NCBI GenBank assembly: GCA_902606745.1
Contig: CACLHR010000005.1
Span: forward strand, 20,256 to 84,255
Reading direction: 5' to 3'
Length of the DNA stretch: 64,000 nucleotides
DNA from: an uncultured Gammaproteobacteria bacterium
Lineage (GTDB): Bacteria; Pseudomonadota; Gammaproteobacteria; PS1; Pseudothioglobaceae
Below the pieces are notes generated by a model. The model was not told the origin of the DNA, did no database searches, and saw only the letters and a list, made by a program, of their open reading frames with translations. The position numbers and the translations under genes were made by a program. Of the stretch, positions 17,720 through 26,627 are shown one piece after another; the first letter of the stretch is position 1, and each line of letters begins with the position of its first letter.

Positions 17720-18850
17720 ATGGAACAATTTAACATACTTTGGAATAATACTGGCCTATATCAAATGGTATGGGGTCAGGGGCTGATGTTATTAGTCGGT
17801 ATTCTGTTGATTTATCTAGCTATTGTAAAGAAATTTGAACCACTTTTACTTTTACCTATTGGTTTTGGTGCAATTCTAAGTAACATCCCAGGAGCCAATT
17901 TAGCTGTAGATGGCGGTATTCTCCATCTCTTTTATATGGTAGGTATTGAGTCTGGCGCATTCCCACTTATTATTTTTATGGGTGTTGGTGCTTTAACTGA
18001 TTTTGGTCCACTTCTTGCTAATCCAAAAACCTTAATACTGGGAGCTGCAGCTCAGTTTGGCATTTTTGCAACCTTACTTGGAGCGGTTGGCTTATCAACA
18101 CTTGGGGTATTTGACTTTACTTTAAAACAAGCTGCTGCTATTGGAATTATTGGTGGCGCTGACGGCCCAACTTCGATTTATGTTGCATCAATACTAGCGC
18201 CAGAGCTTCTAGGTGCTATAGCTGTAGCGTCATACTCATATATGGCACTCGTTCCGCTCATTCAGCCGCCTATTATGAGGGCAATGACGACTGAAAAAGA
18301 ACGACAAATTAAGATGGTACAACTACGAGAGGTTTCCAAAGCTGAAAAAATTATTTTTCCAATTATCTTGTTACTACTTGTTGCGTTATTACTCCCTGCA
18401 GCTGCCCCGTTGCTAGGTATGTTTGCGTTTGGTAATTTAATGAAAGAGTCTGGTGTAGTGAATCGTTTAAGTGATACAACTCAAAATGCTTTGATTAATA
18501 TTGTAACTATTTTTCTTGGATTGGCTGTGGGATCAAAATTAATGGCTGAAAAGTTCTTACAACTCGATACATTAGGAATATTAGTATTGGGTTTGGTTGC
18601 TTTTGCAATTGGCACAACGAGTGGCTTGTTGATGGCTAAATTGATGAACATATTCAGTAAAAATAAAGTTAATCCTCTGATTGGCTCAGCAGGTGTTTCA
18701 GCCGTTCCAATGGCAGCGCGCGTTTCAAACAAAGTTGGCCTCGAATCTGATCCACATAACTTCTTATTGATGCACGCAATGGGGCCTAATGTAGCTGGTG
18801 TAATTGGATCAGCAATTGCAGCTGGTATTATGATTCAGTTTTTAGCCTAA
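17720..18850 (+). CDS. oadB: Oxaloacetate decarboxylase beta chain (Na+ pump)
   Basis: Membrane subunit of 376 aa with about nine to eleven helices. It decarboxylates carboxybiotin and exports Na+. Characteristic blocks are present: [45 protein letters not shown] (with the functional Asp of the GGADGPT motif), and the C-terminal [17 protein letters not shown]. The start is 2 bp after oadA, so translation is coupled. In a respiring marine cell the pump can build a sodium gradient or run as part of pyruvate/oxaloacetate balance; the direction in vivo is not shown by sequence. Confidence 0.94.
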   Translation: MEQFNILWNNTGLYQMVWGQGLMLLVGILLIYLAIVKKFEPLLLLPIGFGAILSNIPGANLAVDGGILHLFYMVGIESGAFPLIIFMGVGALTDFGPLLANPKTLILGAAAQFGIFATLLGAVGLSTLGVFDFTLKQAAAIGIIGGADGPTSIYVASILAPELLGAIAVASYSYMALVPLIQPPIMRAMTTEKERQIKMVQLREVSKAEKIIFPIILLLLVALLLPAAAPLLGMFAFGNLMKESGVVNRLSDTTQNALINIVTIFLGLAVGSKLMAEKFLQLDTLGILVLGLVAFAIGTTSGLLMAKLMNIFSKNKVNPLIGSAGVSAVPMAARVSNKVGLESDPHNFLLMHAMGPNVAGVIGSAIAAGIMIQFLA

Positions 18851-18870
18851 TTATATTCTTCTTAAAGTCT

Positions 18871-18897
18871 AAAAAACCGTTCACTCTAATGAGTGAA
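18871..18897 (-). terminator. Terminator between oadB and lolD
   Basis: TTCACTC-TAAT-GAGTGAA forms a 7-bp stem (18880-18897). On the minus strand a T6 tract follows within a few bases, so it best serves lolD. On the plus strand it has only a short AT-rich tail. Confidence 0.6.
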
Positions 18898-18926
18898 AAT
18901 TAATTCTAGTTGCTTCAGTTTCGTCT

Positions 18927-19598
18927 TTAAATTAGTTGCTGATTACTCAGGGTGAGCGTTCTATTCATTTTATTAGCAATATCTTGATCATGAGTTACAA
19001 TCACAAGGGATGAAGTGTCATTTTCATTGAGCTCCAAGATTAACTCTAGTACATCTTTAGCATTTTTGGAATCAAGATTACCTGTAGGTTCATCGGCTAA
19101 GAGACAGTCGGGCTCAACAACCATAGCTCTTGCTATCGCAACCCTTTGACGCTCTCCACCAGAGAGTTCTGATGGCTTGTGGCTTAATCGATTTTCCAAA
19201 CCGACCTTTGTTAATAGTTTCTCAGACTGAGCAATTGCTCGTTCCTTGTCAACTCCTTTAATAAGGAGTGGCATAGCAACATTGTATACGGAAGAAAAAT
19301 CATTTAATAAGTGATGAAATTGATAAACAAAACCAAAAGTGTTGGCACGCAACTCTGTACGGTCTTGTTCATTGAGTTTTGTAATATCACTGTTATTAAT
19401 TAGAACATCACCTGAAGAGGGCGTGTCGAGACCTGCAATCAAATTCAGTAGTGTCGATTTTCCACAACCCGATGGACCTAAAATAGCAATAGATTCTCCT
19501 GACTTGACGTCAAGCATTAAATTACTCAATATGGAAGTTTGATTATCTCCTTCAATATATGAAAAACAAAGAGAACGACACTCGATGATATTATTCAT
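18927..19598 (-). CDS. lolD: Lipoprotein-releasing ABC transporter ATPase
   Basis: 223-aa ATPase of the Lol system, which extracts outer-membrane lipoproteins from the inner membrane and hands them to LolA. It has Walker A GPSGCGKSTLL, the Q-loop region FVYQFHHLLNDFS (the Lol-specific HHLL stretch), signature LSGGERQRVAIARA and Walker B LLADEPTGNLD. It overlaps the upstream membrane-subunit gene by 8 bp and ends near a terminator, so the two genes form a closed operon. Confidence 0.93.
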   Translation of the reverse strand: MNNIIECRSLCFSYIEGDNQTSILSNLMLDVKSGESIAILGPSGCGKSTLLNLIAGLDTPSSGDVLINNSDITKLNEQDRTELRANTFGFVYQFHHLLNDFSSVYNVAMPLLIKGVDKERAIAQSEKLLTKVGLENRLSHKPSELSGGERQRVAIARAMVVEPDCLLADEPTGNLDSKNAKDVLELILELNENDTSSLVIVTHDQDIANKMNRTLTLSNQQLI

Positions 19599-20829
19599 GT
19601 CTTAGCACCTCAGAGATATTTATTTTTCCAGCACGTCTGGCTGGATAAATTGCGGCAATAACCGCTAATACAATAGCACCTATCACGACACTTAATACAT
19701 CATTTAATTGGATTACAGATGGGAAACGGTTGATGTAGAAAACATCTTTTGGAAAAAATTGAAAGCCAAGGATGGTTTCAATTCCCGAGATAACTGATTC
19801 GATGTTCAGTGCCAACAAAAGCCCAAGTGCAGTTCCAACAACGATACCAATAAGACCAATACTTAGACCTTGATAAAAAAATATTTTGACGATTCTTTTT
19901 GGGGTCATTCCAATAGTCCTAAGGATTGCAATATCAGATTTTTTGTCAGTAACCACCATAACCATCATGGAAACTATGTTAAAGGCTGCTACAGCAATAA
20001 TTAAAGAGAGGACTACAGCAATCATTTGTTTTTCAAGGTTTAGAGCTCGGATAAAATTGCGTTTTTGTTGCATCCAATCAACACCATAATACAAATCACT
20101 ACCAAGCTTTTCAACAACATTATTAGTAATTTTGTTTGCTTCAAAGAGATTGTCTACTTTAAGACGAATTCCTGAGACTTGATCATCTAAACTGAAAAGT
20201 TCTTGGCCATCATTGAGATGAATGAAAGCCAAACTATTGTTATATTCATTTAGACCAGCATTAAATATGCCAGTTACTGTAAAGGTTTTTGATTTTGGTA
20301 TCAAAAAACCAAGTGAATTTCTACTAGGTGCAATTAGTGTTACTGAATCACCAATACTAGTGCTCAATATTGTCGCTAGGCCAACTCCAATTAAGACGGA
20401 TGATGCATCTTCAGCTAATTTAATTTCACCATATTTGATGTCGTCAAGCAAAACAGAAGTTTTAACTTCAAGATCCATAATTATTCCTCTAACACTTATT
20501 CCTTGAGAAGCATTTTGTGAAGTTATCAAAGCAAAATTTTCAACATATGGAGAAGAGGCTAATATATGATCTTGTGAGTTAATCTCATCGTTGAGAGCTT
20601 CCCAGTTTTCAAGTGTGTTGTCGTTTTCAGTTATATATGAATGAGATATTGTATTTAGAACGCGATTTGTTAGCTCCTCATGAAAACCATTCATTACTGA
20701 CAAGACAGTAATTAAAGACATAACAGCAAGAATTAATCCTACCATTGAAACCCCAGAAATAAAGGAAACAAAGCCTTTTTTTCGATTAGAACGTAAATAT
20801 TGGTTAGAAATATGAAATTCAACACTCAT
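19591..20829 (-). CDS. lolC: Lipoprotein-releasing system membrane subunit LolC/LolE
   Basis: 412 aa with the LolC/E topology: one N-terminal helix (about residues 20-45, FVSFISGVSMVGLILAVMSL), a large periplasmic domain (about 50-265), then three helices of an FtsX domain ending RRAGKINISEVLRHE. MNGFHEELTNRVL matches the conserved start of the periplasmic domain. E. coli has separate LolC and LolE; only one such gene lies in this operon. It could be LolC, LolE or a LolF-like single subunit, and I cannot tell which without the rest of the genome. Confidence 0.88.
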   Translation of the reverse strand: MSVEFHISNQYLRSNRKKGFVSFISGVSMVGLILAVMSLITVLSVMNGFHEELTNRVLNTISHSYITENDNTLENWEALNDEINSQDHILASSPYVENFALITSQNASQGISVRGIIMDLEVKTSVLLDDIKYGEIKLAEDASSVLIGVGLATILSTSIGDSVTLIAPSRNSLGFLIPKSKTFTVTGIFNAGLNEYNNSLAFIHLNDGQELFSLDDQVSGIRLKVDNLFEANKITNNVVEKLGSDLYYGVDWMQQKRNFIRALNLEKQMIAVVLSLIIAVAAFNIVSMMVMVVTDKKSDIAILRTIGMTPKRIVKIFFYQGLSIGLIGIVVGTALGLLLALNIESVISGIETILGFQFFPKDVFYINRFPSVIQLNDVLSVVIGAIVLAVIAAIYPARRAGKINISEVLRHE

Positions 20830-20882
20830 GGTGAGAATATTTTGTCATAATTAATGTTTTAATAGTGATTAAAGTATTCAAA

Positions 20883-21851
20883 ATGTCAAGCATTATAAGT
20901 TTTGTTGATCATAACAAGTTTCGCATCACCAACTGCCTTTTATTGCCTTTTTCAGTGGTTTTTTTCATATTATCTCAATTAAGAGTTTGGTTCTATAAAG
21001 TAGGTATTTTAAAGGTAAGTAAGGCAGAAGTACCAGTCATAGTGGTTGGTAACATTACAATCGGAGGGAGCGGGAAAACACCTATAGTGATTGCGCTTTG
21101 TAGGTATTTTGAATCACATAATAAAAATGTAGGGGTTGTTTCTAGAGGTTACGGTGGCAAATATACCCAGGATGCTTTAGAGGTTACTCCATTAACAGAT
21201 CCAAAAGAGTGTGGCGACGAGCCAGCTTTAATAGCACAGCAGACAAATGCCCAAGTCGTGGTTGCAAAAAGACGCAATAAAGCGATTAAATATTTGACTG
21301 CTAACCATAAAGTTGACATCATTATTAGTGACGACGGACTTCAACACTATGCCATGGACCGGGATGTTGAAATTGTAGTTATTGATGGAATTCGCCGTTT
21401 CGGAAATGGTTTGCTTTTACCTTCTGGGCCTCTTAGAGAGCCTCTAAAACGACTAAAATCAGTTGACATCATTATCAATAATGGATCTATAGTTGAGGGA
21501 GAAATATCTAGTCAGCTCAATCCTGAGCACTATGTTAATCTACTTACCAATGAAACCAAACAGCTTGATTATTTTAAAGGAACTCAATGTTATGCTATAG
21601 CAGGCATTGGGAATCCAACTAACTTTTTTTCTCTTCTTGAAAGTCAGGGAGTTGACTTAATTAGCAAATCATTCCCTGATCATCACCCATTTGTTGCTAA
21701 GGACTTAGTATTTGATCAGGATTATCCAATCTTAATGACAGCAAAGGATTGTGTAAAATGTAAGCATTTTTCGACAAGTCAGATGTGGTATTTGTCTGTT
21801 AGTGCTGAACTAAATACGGATTTTTACAAACAGTTGGAGTCAAAATTGTGA
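20883..21851 (+). CDS. lpxK: Tetraacyldisaccharide 4'-kinase
   Basis: Inner-membrane kinase that adds the 4' phosphate to the lipid A precursor. It has an N-terminal hydrophobic segment (about residues 15-40), the P-loop GGSGKTP in VGNITIGGSGKTPIV, VVSRGYGG, ISDDGLQHY and VVIDGIRRFGNG. ATG 20883 gives 322 aa, close to E. coli LpxK (328). A GTG at 20865 is also in frame; neither has a clear ribosome site. The gene ends in a GTGA overlap with the next one, as in the E. coli lpxK-ycaR-kdsB order. Confidence 0.92.
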   Translation: MSSIISFVDHNKFRITNCLLLPFSVVFFILSQLRVWFYKVGILKVSKAEVPVIVVGNITIGGSGKTPIVIALCRYFESHNKNVGVVSRGYGGKYTQDALEVTPLTDPKECGDEPALIAQQTNAQVVVAKRRNKAIKYLTANHKVDIIISDDGLQHYAMDRDVEIVVIDGIRRFGNGLLLPSGPLREPLKRLKSVDIIINNGSIVEGEISSQLNPEHYVNLLTNETKQLDYFKGTQCYAIAGIGNPTNFFSLLESQGVDLISKSFPDHHPFVAKDLVFDQDYPILMTAKDCVKCKHFSTSQMWYLSVSAELNTDFYKQLESKL

Positions 21852-22018
21852 TTGATAAAGCTTTGTTAAAGATGCTAGTATGTCCAGAAAGCAAAGCCCC
21901 TTTAAAGCAAGTGGGGGAAGAACTAATTTGTGAAAAAAGTCAATTAGCCTATCCAATTCAGGATGGAATTCCAGTTCTTCTTGTTGAAGAAGCTCGCAAG
22001 ATAAAGCCTAAAAAGTAA
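21848..22018 (+). CDS. ycaR: Trm112 family protein (YcaR-like)
   Basis: A 56-aa gene, too short for most ORF lists. It begins at a GTG overlapping the lpxK stop and ends in a TAATG overlap with kdsB. The protein shows the family pattern: LLKMLVCPESKAPLKQ, LICEKSQLAYPI and DGIPVLLVEEAR. Trm112 proteins in eukaryotes activate methyltransferases; the bacterial role between lpxK and kdsB is not settled. A zinc site is doubtful because only two cysteines (in MLVCPES and LICEKS) are present. Confidence 0.88.
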   Translation: MIDKALLKMLVCPESKAPLKQVGEELICEKSQLAYPIQDGIPVLLVEEARKIKPKK

Positions 22019-22764
22019 TGGACTTTTCCGTTATTATCCCTGCCAGATATGCCTCAAGCCGATTACAGGCAAAATTACTCGAAGATATCAACGGTAAGTC
22101 TCTTATCGAGCATACCTATTTAAACGCACTTCAGAGTAGTGCCAAGCGTGTCATCATTGCAACGGATGATGAAAGAATTAATTCTATTGCTAAAGATTTC
22201 AATGCAGAAGTTTGTATGACAAGTATTACTCATACATCTGGCACCTCTCGATTATCAGAGGCGGCAGCAAGTCTTGCATTTGATGATGATGAGGTTGTGG
22301 TAAATGTTCAAGGTGATGAACCCATGCTCAGTTCTGAAGTGATTGATCAAGTAGCTCATAACTTGGTTCATAGCGAAATGGATGTCGCTACTTTGTGTGA
22401 AAAAATTGAGACTGAAAGTTTATATTTTGATCCAAATTGTGTCAAAGTTGTATATAGTTCAAGCGGCAAAGCATTGTACTTCTCAAGATCACCGATTCCA
22501 GCTTTTCGCAAAAATGAAGAAATAGATTTATCAATTTGTTGTCGCCATATCGGTATCTATGCATACCGTGTAAGTTTTTTAAAAAAATACTCACAGATGG
22601 ATAATTCGATTCTTGAGGAAGTTGAAAAATTGGAACAACTGACCTTTCTAAATGAAGGCATTGATATTCATGTTGAACTTGCTTGTGGTTCTACAGGTTA
22701 TGGGATTGATACAAAAGATGATTTAATAAAAGTTAAACAGGAACTAAAAAATGAACATTATTGA
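22018..22764 (+). CDS. kdsB: 3-deoxy-manno-octulosonate cytidylyltransferase
   Basis: Makes CMP-Kdo for the LPS inner core; 248 aa, the usual length. The nucleotide-binding start VIIPARYASSRLQAK is followed by IIATDDERI, VNVQGDEPM (Mg2+ and CTP site), YFSRSPIPAFR, and HIGIYAYRVSFLKKY. The start overlaps ycaR by one base and the end overlaps folD by 14 bp. kdsA, the previous pathway step, lies at 35.3 kb in the same window. Confidence 0.95.
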   Translation: MDFSVIIPARYASSRLQAKLLEDINGKSLIEHTYLNALQSSAKRVIIATDDERINSIAKDFNAEVCMTSITHTSGTSRLSEAAASLAFDDDEVVVNVQGDEPMLSSEVIDQVAHNLVHSEMDVATLCEKIETESLYFDPNCVKVVYSSSGKALYFSRSPIPAFRKNEEIDLSICCRHIGIYAYRVSFLKKYSQMDNSILEEVEKLEQLTFLNEGIDIHVELACGSTGYGIDTKDDLIKVKQELKNEHY

Positions 22765-23584
22765 CGGTAAGGAAATAGCGAAAAAACTAAGAGCAAAAAT
22801 TGCTGAAGAGGTTAAAACTCTTGAGCGTCCACCAGGATTAGCAGTAATACTTGTTGGTGAAGATCCTGCATCTGCAGTTTATGTGCGCAACAAGGAACTT
22901 GCATGTATTGAGGCTGGCTTTTTTTCAGACAAAATTATTAAATCAGAAAATACGACTGAAGAGCAGTTATTAGAAGAAGTGGAACGCCTTAACAATAACC
23001 CTCATATTGATGGTATTTTGGTTCAATTGCCACTTCCAAGTCATATCAATGCTAACAAAGTTATAGAGCACATTTCGCCTTATAAAGACATTGATGGTTT
23101 CCATAGTGAAAATATTGGTAAGTTGATGCAAAACAAAGCTCATTTACGCCCATGTACTCCAAAAGGTGTTATGACAATGCTTGATTCTATTGGTTGTGAA
23201 GTATGGGGACAGAATTGTGTTGTGGTAGGCGCTTCAAATATTGTTGGAAGGCCGATGGCAATGGAATTATTAAATGCGGGTGGTACTGTAACTATTTGTA
23301 ACAGCAAAACAAAGGACATTGCTTCTAAAGTAAAACAAGCAGATATTGTCGTTGTAGGTGTCGGCATTCCTAAGATGGTTAAGGGAGATTGGGTCAAAGA
23401 GGGTGCGGTTGTTATTGATGTCGGCATTAATCGACTTGAAGACGGCTCTTTGGTTGGAGATGTAGATTATGAAGCAATTAAGGATAAGGCTGCTGGAATA
23501 ACCCCTGTTCCTGGCGGAGTTGGTCCAATGACTATTGCAACACTTTTAGAGAACACGTTAATAGCCTACAAAGAGAATTTATGA
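22751..23584 (+). CDS. folD: Methylenetetrahydrofolate dehydrogenase/cyclohydrolase
   Basis: Bifunctional enzyme interconverting methylene-, methenyl- and formyl-THF; 277 aa. Visible motifs: YVRNKELA with the catalytic Lys, the substrate loop VQLPLPSHIN, KDIDGFHSENIG, the NADP site VVGASNIVGRPMA, and the C-terminal PVPGGVGPMTIATLLENT. It overlaps kdsB by 14 bp. Its TGA stop lies at the first bases of a 26-bp repeat that recurs beyond the next gene, so its original downstream neighbour was probably the zincin-like gene at 25084. Confidence 0.96.
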   Translation: MNIIDGKEIAKKLRAKIAEEVKTLERPPGLAVILVGEDPASAVYVRNKELACIEAGFFSDKIIKSENTTEEQLLEEVERLNNNPHIDGILVQLPLPSHINANKVIEHISPYKDIDGFHSENIGKLMQNKAHLRPCTPKGVMTMLDSIGCEVWGQNCVVVGASNIVGRPMAMELLNAGGTVTICNSKTKDIASKVKQADIVVVGVGIPKMVKGDWVKEGAVVIDVGINRLEDGSLVGDVDYEAIKDKAAGITPVPGGVGPMTIATLLENTLIAYKENL

Positions 23585-23608
23585 GTTGTTTTTGCTGAAA
23601 ATGTTATA
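23583..23608. repeat. Left copy of 26-bp direct repeat flanking trpB2
   Basis: The 26 bases match 25066-25091 with one mismatch (the eighth base, T here and A there). The core TTTGCTGAAAATGTTATA is identical in both. It overlaps the end of folD. Confidence 0.85.
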
Positions 23609-23622
23609 ATGAAATTATCACA

Positions 23623-23640
23623 TCATTATCATTATCATTA
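23623..23640. repeat. (TCATTA)x3 tandem hexamer abutting the trpB2 start
   Basis: Three perfect TCATTA units end at 23640, where the last A is the first base of the trpB2 ATG. No Shine-Dalgarno sequence is seen here. The hexamer length would not shift a reading frame but would change leader spacing. Confidence 0.8.
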
Positions 23641-25004
23641 TGACAGATTCAATAAAATATATATTAGAAGAAAATAAACTACCTAAAACTTGGTATAACA
23701 TAAATGCTGATTTACCGAGTCCACCACCACCACCATTACATCCAGGTACAAAACAACCTGCTGGGCCAGATGATTTTGCGCCTTTATTCCCTATGGGTTT
23801 AATTATGCAGGAAGTTTCAACAGAAAGAGAAATAGAGATTCCTGGACCTGTAAGGGAAATTTACAAACAATGGAGACCTTCTCCTTTATATAGGGCAAGA
23901 AGATTAGAAAAATATTTGGATACTCCAGCAAAAATTTATTACAAATATGAAGGTGTAAGTCCTACAGGAAGTCACAAGCCTAACACTGCTGTACCTCAAG
24001 CGTTTTATAATAAAGAAGAGGGTGTAAAAAAAATATATACTGAAACTGGAGCTGGTCAATGGGGAAGCTCTTTGGCATTTGCTGGTCAAATGTTTGGTAT
24101 TGATATTGAAGTTTTTATGGTCAAAGTTAGCTTTGATCAAAAACCATATAGAAAATTAATGATGCAATCATTTGGCGCAAAATGTCATTCAAGTCCATCT
24201 TCTATAACTGATTTTGGAAAAAAACTTTTAGATGAAAATCCAAATAACCCTGGCAGTCTTGGAATAGCAATTTCAGATGCCATTGAATCTGTTGTGAAAA
24301 GCGGAGGTAATGCTAAGTATTCATTGGGAAGTGTTTTAGGCCATGTACTAATGCATCAAACTATCAATGGAAATGAAGCTATTTTACAAATGGAACAAGC
24401 AGGTGACTATCCTGATATTATTGTAGGTTGTACTGGAGGTGGAAGCAACTTATCAGGCCTCATGTTTCCATTTTTAGGTCAGCAACTCCGAGGAGGTCAA
24501 AAAATTGATATTATTGGTTGTGAACCATTATCATGTCCTTCTTTCACTAAAGGGAAATATGCTTATGATCATGGAGATATGGCAAGGATGACCCCATTGA
24601 TTAAAATGCATACTTTGGGTTCTGATTTTTTACCACCAGCAAATCATTCTGGAGGATTAAGATATCATGGGATGTCATACCACTTAAGTCATTTATTTGA
24701 ACTAGGATTAATGAGAGCAAAAGCTTATGGTCAAAAAGAGTGCTTTGAAGCAGGAGTTACTTTCGGAAAGCAAGAAGGTATTATTCCTGCCCCTGAAGCT
24801 AACCATGCAGTAAAAGGAGTTATGGATGCAGCTCTTGATTGTAAAGAAAAAGGTGAATCTAAAACTATTCTATTTAATCTTTGTGGACATGGACATTTTG
24901 ATATGACAGCTTATCAAGATTATTTTGATAACAAACTTGCTGATGATGTTTTTGAAGAAGAAAGGGTCAATAAAGCCCTAGCTAATTTACCAAATGTTGC
25001 ATAG
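23640..25004 (+). CDS. trpB: Tryptophan synthase beta-like PLP enzyme (TrpB2 type)
   Basis: 454 aa, longer than standard TrpB (about 400). The N-terminus WYNINADLPSPPPPPLHPGT and GPVREIYKQWRPSPLYRARRLE are marks of the TrpB2 group. The PLP lysine lies in SPTGSHKPNTA; GAGQWGSSLA and GCTGGGSNLSG bind the cofactor phosphate and ring. TrpB2 proteins join indole and serine, often without a close TrpA contact. The gene stands alone, uses AGA/AGG for about ten of eleven arginines I checked, and is bracketed by direct repeats, so it probably arrived by transfer. No trpA is adjacent; trpC is 9 kb away. Confidence 0.9.
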   Translation: MTDSIKYILEENKLPKTWYNINADLPSPPPPPLHPGTKQPAGPDDFAPLFPMGLIMQEVSTEREIEIPGPVREIYKQWRPSPLYRARRLEKYLDTPAKIYYKYEGVSPTGSHKPNTAVPQAFYNKEEGVKKIYTETGAGQWGSSLAFAGQMFGIDIEVFMVKVSFDQKPYRKLMMQSFGAKCHSSPSSITDFGKKLLDENPNNPGSLGIAISDAIESVVKSGGNAKYSLGSVLGHVLMHQTINGNEAILQMEQAGDYPDIIVGCTGGGSNLSGLMFPFLGQQLRGGQKIDIIGCEPLSCPSFTKGKYAYDHGDMARMTPLIKMHTLGSDFLPPANHSGGLRYHGMSYHLSHLFELGLMRAKAYGQKECFEAGVTFGKQEGIIPAPEANHAVKGVMDAALDCKEKGESKTILFNLCGHGHFDMTAYQDYFDNKLADDVFEEERVNKALANLPNVA

Positions 25005-25065
25005 CTTGAAATTCTCTATGTAGTTTTCTTTAATTATTTAGAGGTAATTGAGAAAGTTATTATAA

Positions 25066-25091
25066 GAGTTGTATTTGCTGAAAATGTTATA
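25066..25091. repeat. Right copy of 26-bp direct repeat flanking trpB2
   Basis: Second copy of the repeat at 23583-23608. It covers the likely start region of the next gene, suggesting that the folD-downstream junction was duplicated when about 1.48 kb carrying trpB2 was inserted. Confidence 0.85.
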
Positions 25092-25461
25092 CATTCATGG
25101 CGGAAATAAAGAACAAGTAAAACTCTCACAGCAGTTATTTCACTTCTGTAATGAGAGTTTGTTTTCCAAAAAAGAAAAACCCACTATTGATTTAAGTATT
25201 AAAAAAGTCGAAGGTGCTCTTGCTTGGACAGATTATGAGGGTGATGGCAAGTTTTTCATTGAAATTGAAGAGTCACTAGATAGAAGAAGATTTATTATTA
25301 CTTTGTGCCATGAAATGATACATGTCAGACAATTCTTGGCTGGTGTTGAAGTGAGTGAATTTTCTGCCTATTATTACGAAGAAAGGCTAGCTAATCAGTT
25401 TTATGATGAAGAGCTGGCCAACAATTTTGAAGAAAATATTCTTGATATTAATGAGGATTAA
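25084..25461 (+). CDS. Zincin-like putative metallopeptidase (SprT-like)
   Basis: 125 aa from ATG 25084; an in-frame TTG at 25069 is less likely. The motif CHEMIHVRQ is an HExxH zinc site and lies in a predicted helix, preceded by a beta-rich half (IDLSIKKVEGALAWTDYEGDG, FFIEIEESLDRRRFI). This resembles SprT-like or other minimal gluzincin-type domains of unknown substrate. A downstream Glu-rich segment (FSAYYYEERLANQFYDEE) could supply the third zinc ligand. The start lies inside the right-hand repeat copy, so the same upstream sequence is also found just after folD. Specific function unknown. Confidence 0.7.
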   Translation: MLYIHGGNKEQVKLSQQLFHFCNESLFSKKEKPTIDLSIKKVEGALAWTDYEGDGKFFIEIEESLDRRRFIITLCHEMIHVRQFLAGVEVSEFSAYYYEERLANQFYDEELANNFEENILDINED

Positions 25462-25535
25462 GCTAATATCAGACAAATCAATAACCATCATTTCTTCACT
25501 TAATTTTTTTTCATTGATTGCATCTACAGCTTCAC

Positions 25536-26624
25536 TTAAGGCATAAAATCGCTTAATGTTTCGAGAGAAGTGTTTAAATCATAAACTGTATTAGCAGTTA
25601 TGGTTATGTGCCCAAGTTTGCGTCCCTCACGTTCTGTTTTATTGTAAAGATGCAGGTGAGCGTTTTTTAAAGTAAGAGCTTTATCGACAGGCCCTTGCTC
25701 TCCAATAATATTAATCATAGCGCTATATTCATGCATGCACGATGTGTTTCCAAGTGTTGTTTCAGTAATAGCCCTTATATGATTTTCAAATTGTGAGGTG
25801 CGTGCACCTTCAATAGTCCAATGTCCAGAATTATGAACTCTTGGAGCCATTTCGTTAACAACTAGGTTATTGTCAGTTTCAAATAATTCAATAGTCAAAA
25901 CACCAACATGATTCATCTCGTCAAGCAAAGAACGCATATAGGATTCAGCTTTTTGTTGCAGTTTTGAGCTGATATTTTGTGCAGGCGCAATTGTAAGACG
26001 AAGGATACCATTATGGTGTGAGTTTTCTACTAGTGGATAATACTTATGAGTGTTATCTACACCACGAACAGCAACAAGTGAGAGCTCTCGTTTAAAGTTT
26101 ATAAATCCTTCTAATATTGATTCAACACCAGACATGCTTTTCCAAGCTTGGTCAAGCTGTAAATCTGATTGAATTAGAAATTGGCCTTTACCATCGTAAC
26201 CATCAGTCGCAGTTTTTAGTATCGCTGGTAGGCCAATTTTTTCAACAGCAATTTTTAGCTCTTGTAGGTTGTTTACCATTTGATAAGGGGCACATGGTAT
26301 GTTGAGTTTATCGAAAAGTAATTTTTCCCTACCTCGATGTTGGGAGGTGTATAAAGACTTAGCGCTAGGATAAACCATTGTTTTCTGACTGATTTCATTA
26401 ACAATATTAATAGCCGTATTTTCACTTTCATAGGTAACCACATCAGAATTTTTAGCAAATTTTTCTATGATTTCTTGACTACCGTTTTGAATGAATGTAT
26501 TACCTAAAAGTGAAGAGGGGTCTTCCTCAGATGATGCTAAGAAACTCATTTGATGACCCAAAGGATAAGCAGACAGGGCTAGCATTCTTCCCAATTGACC
26601 AGAACCAAGAACACCAATTTTCAT
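25536..26624 (-). CDS. purK: N5-carboxyaminoimidazole ribonucleotide synthase
   Basis: ATP-grasp enzyme of purine synthesis that carboxylates AIR to N5-CAIR. The N-terminal IGVLGSGQLGRMLALSA is diagnostic. The ATP-grasp core follows (LPAILKTATDGYDGKGQ, ELSLVAVRG), with the metal/ATP site VNEMAPRVHNSGHWT. 362 aa, normal length. It lies 3 bp after purE on the same strand, so PurK product feeds PurE from one transcript. Confidence 0.95.
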   Translation of the reverse strand: MKIGVLGSGQLGRMLALSAYPLGHQMSFLASSEEDPSSLLGNTFIQNGSQEIIEKFAKNSDVVTYESENTAINIVNEISQKTMVYPSAKSLYTSQHRGREKLLFDKLNIPCAPYQMVNNLQELKIAVEKIGLPAILKTATDGYDGKGQFLIQSDLQLDQAWKSMSGVESILEGFINFKRELSLVAVRGVDNTHKYYPLVENSHHNGILRLTIAPAQNISSKLQQKAESYMRSLLDEMNHVGVLTIELFETDNNLVVNEMAPRVHNSGHWTIEGARTSQFENHIRAITETTLGNTSCMHEYSAMINIIGEQGPVDKALTLKNAHLHLYNKTEREGRKLGHITITANTVYDLNTSLETLSDFMP

Positions 26625-26627
26625 AAA

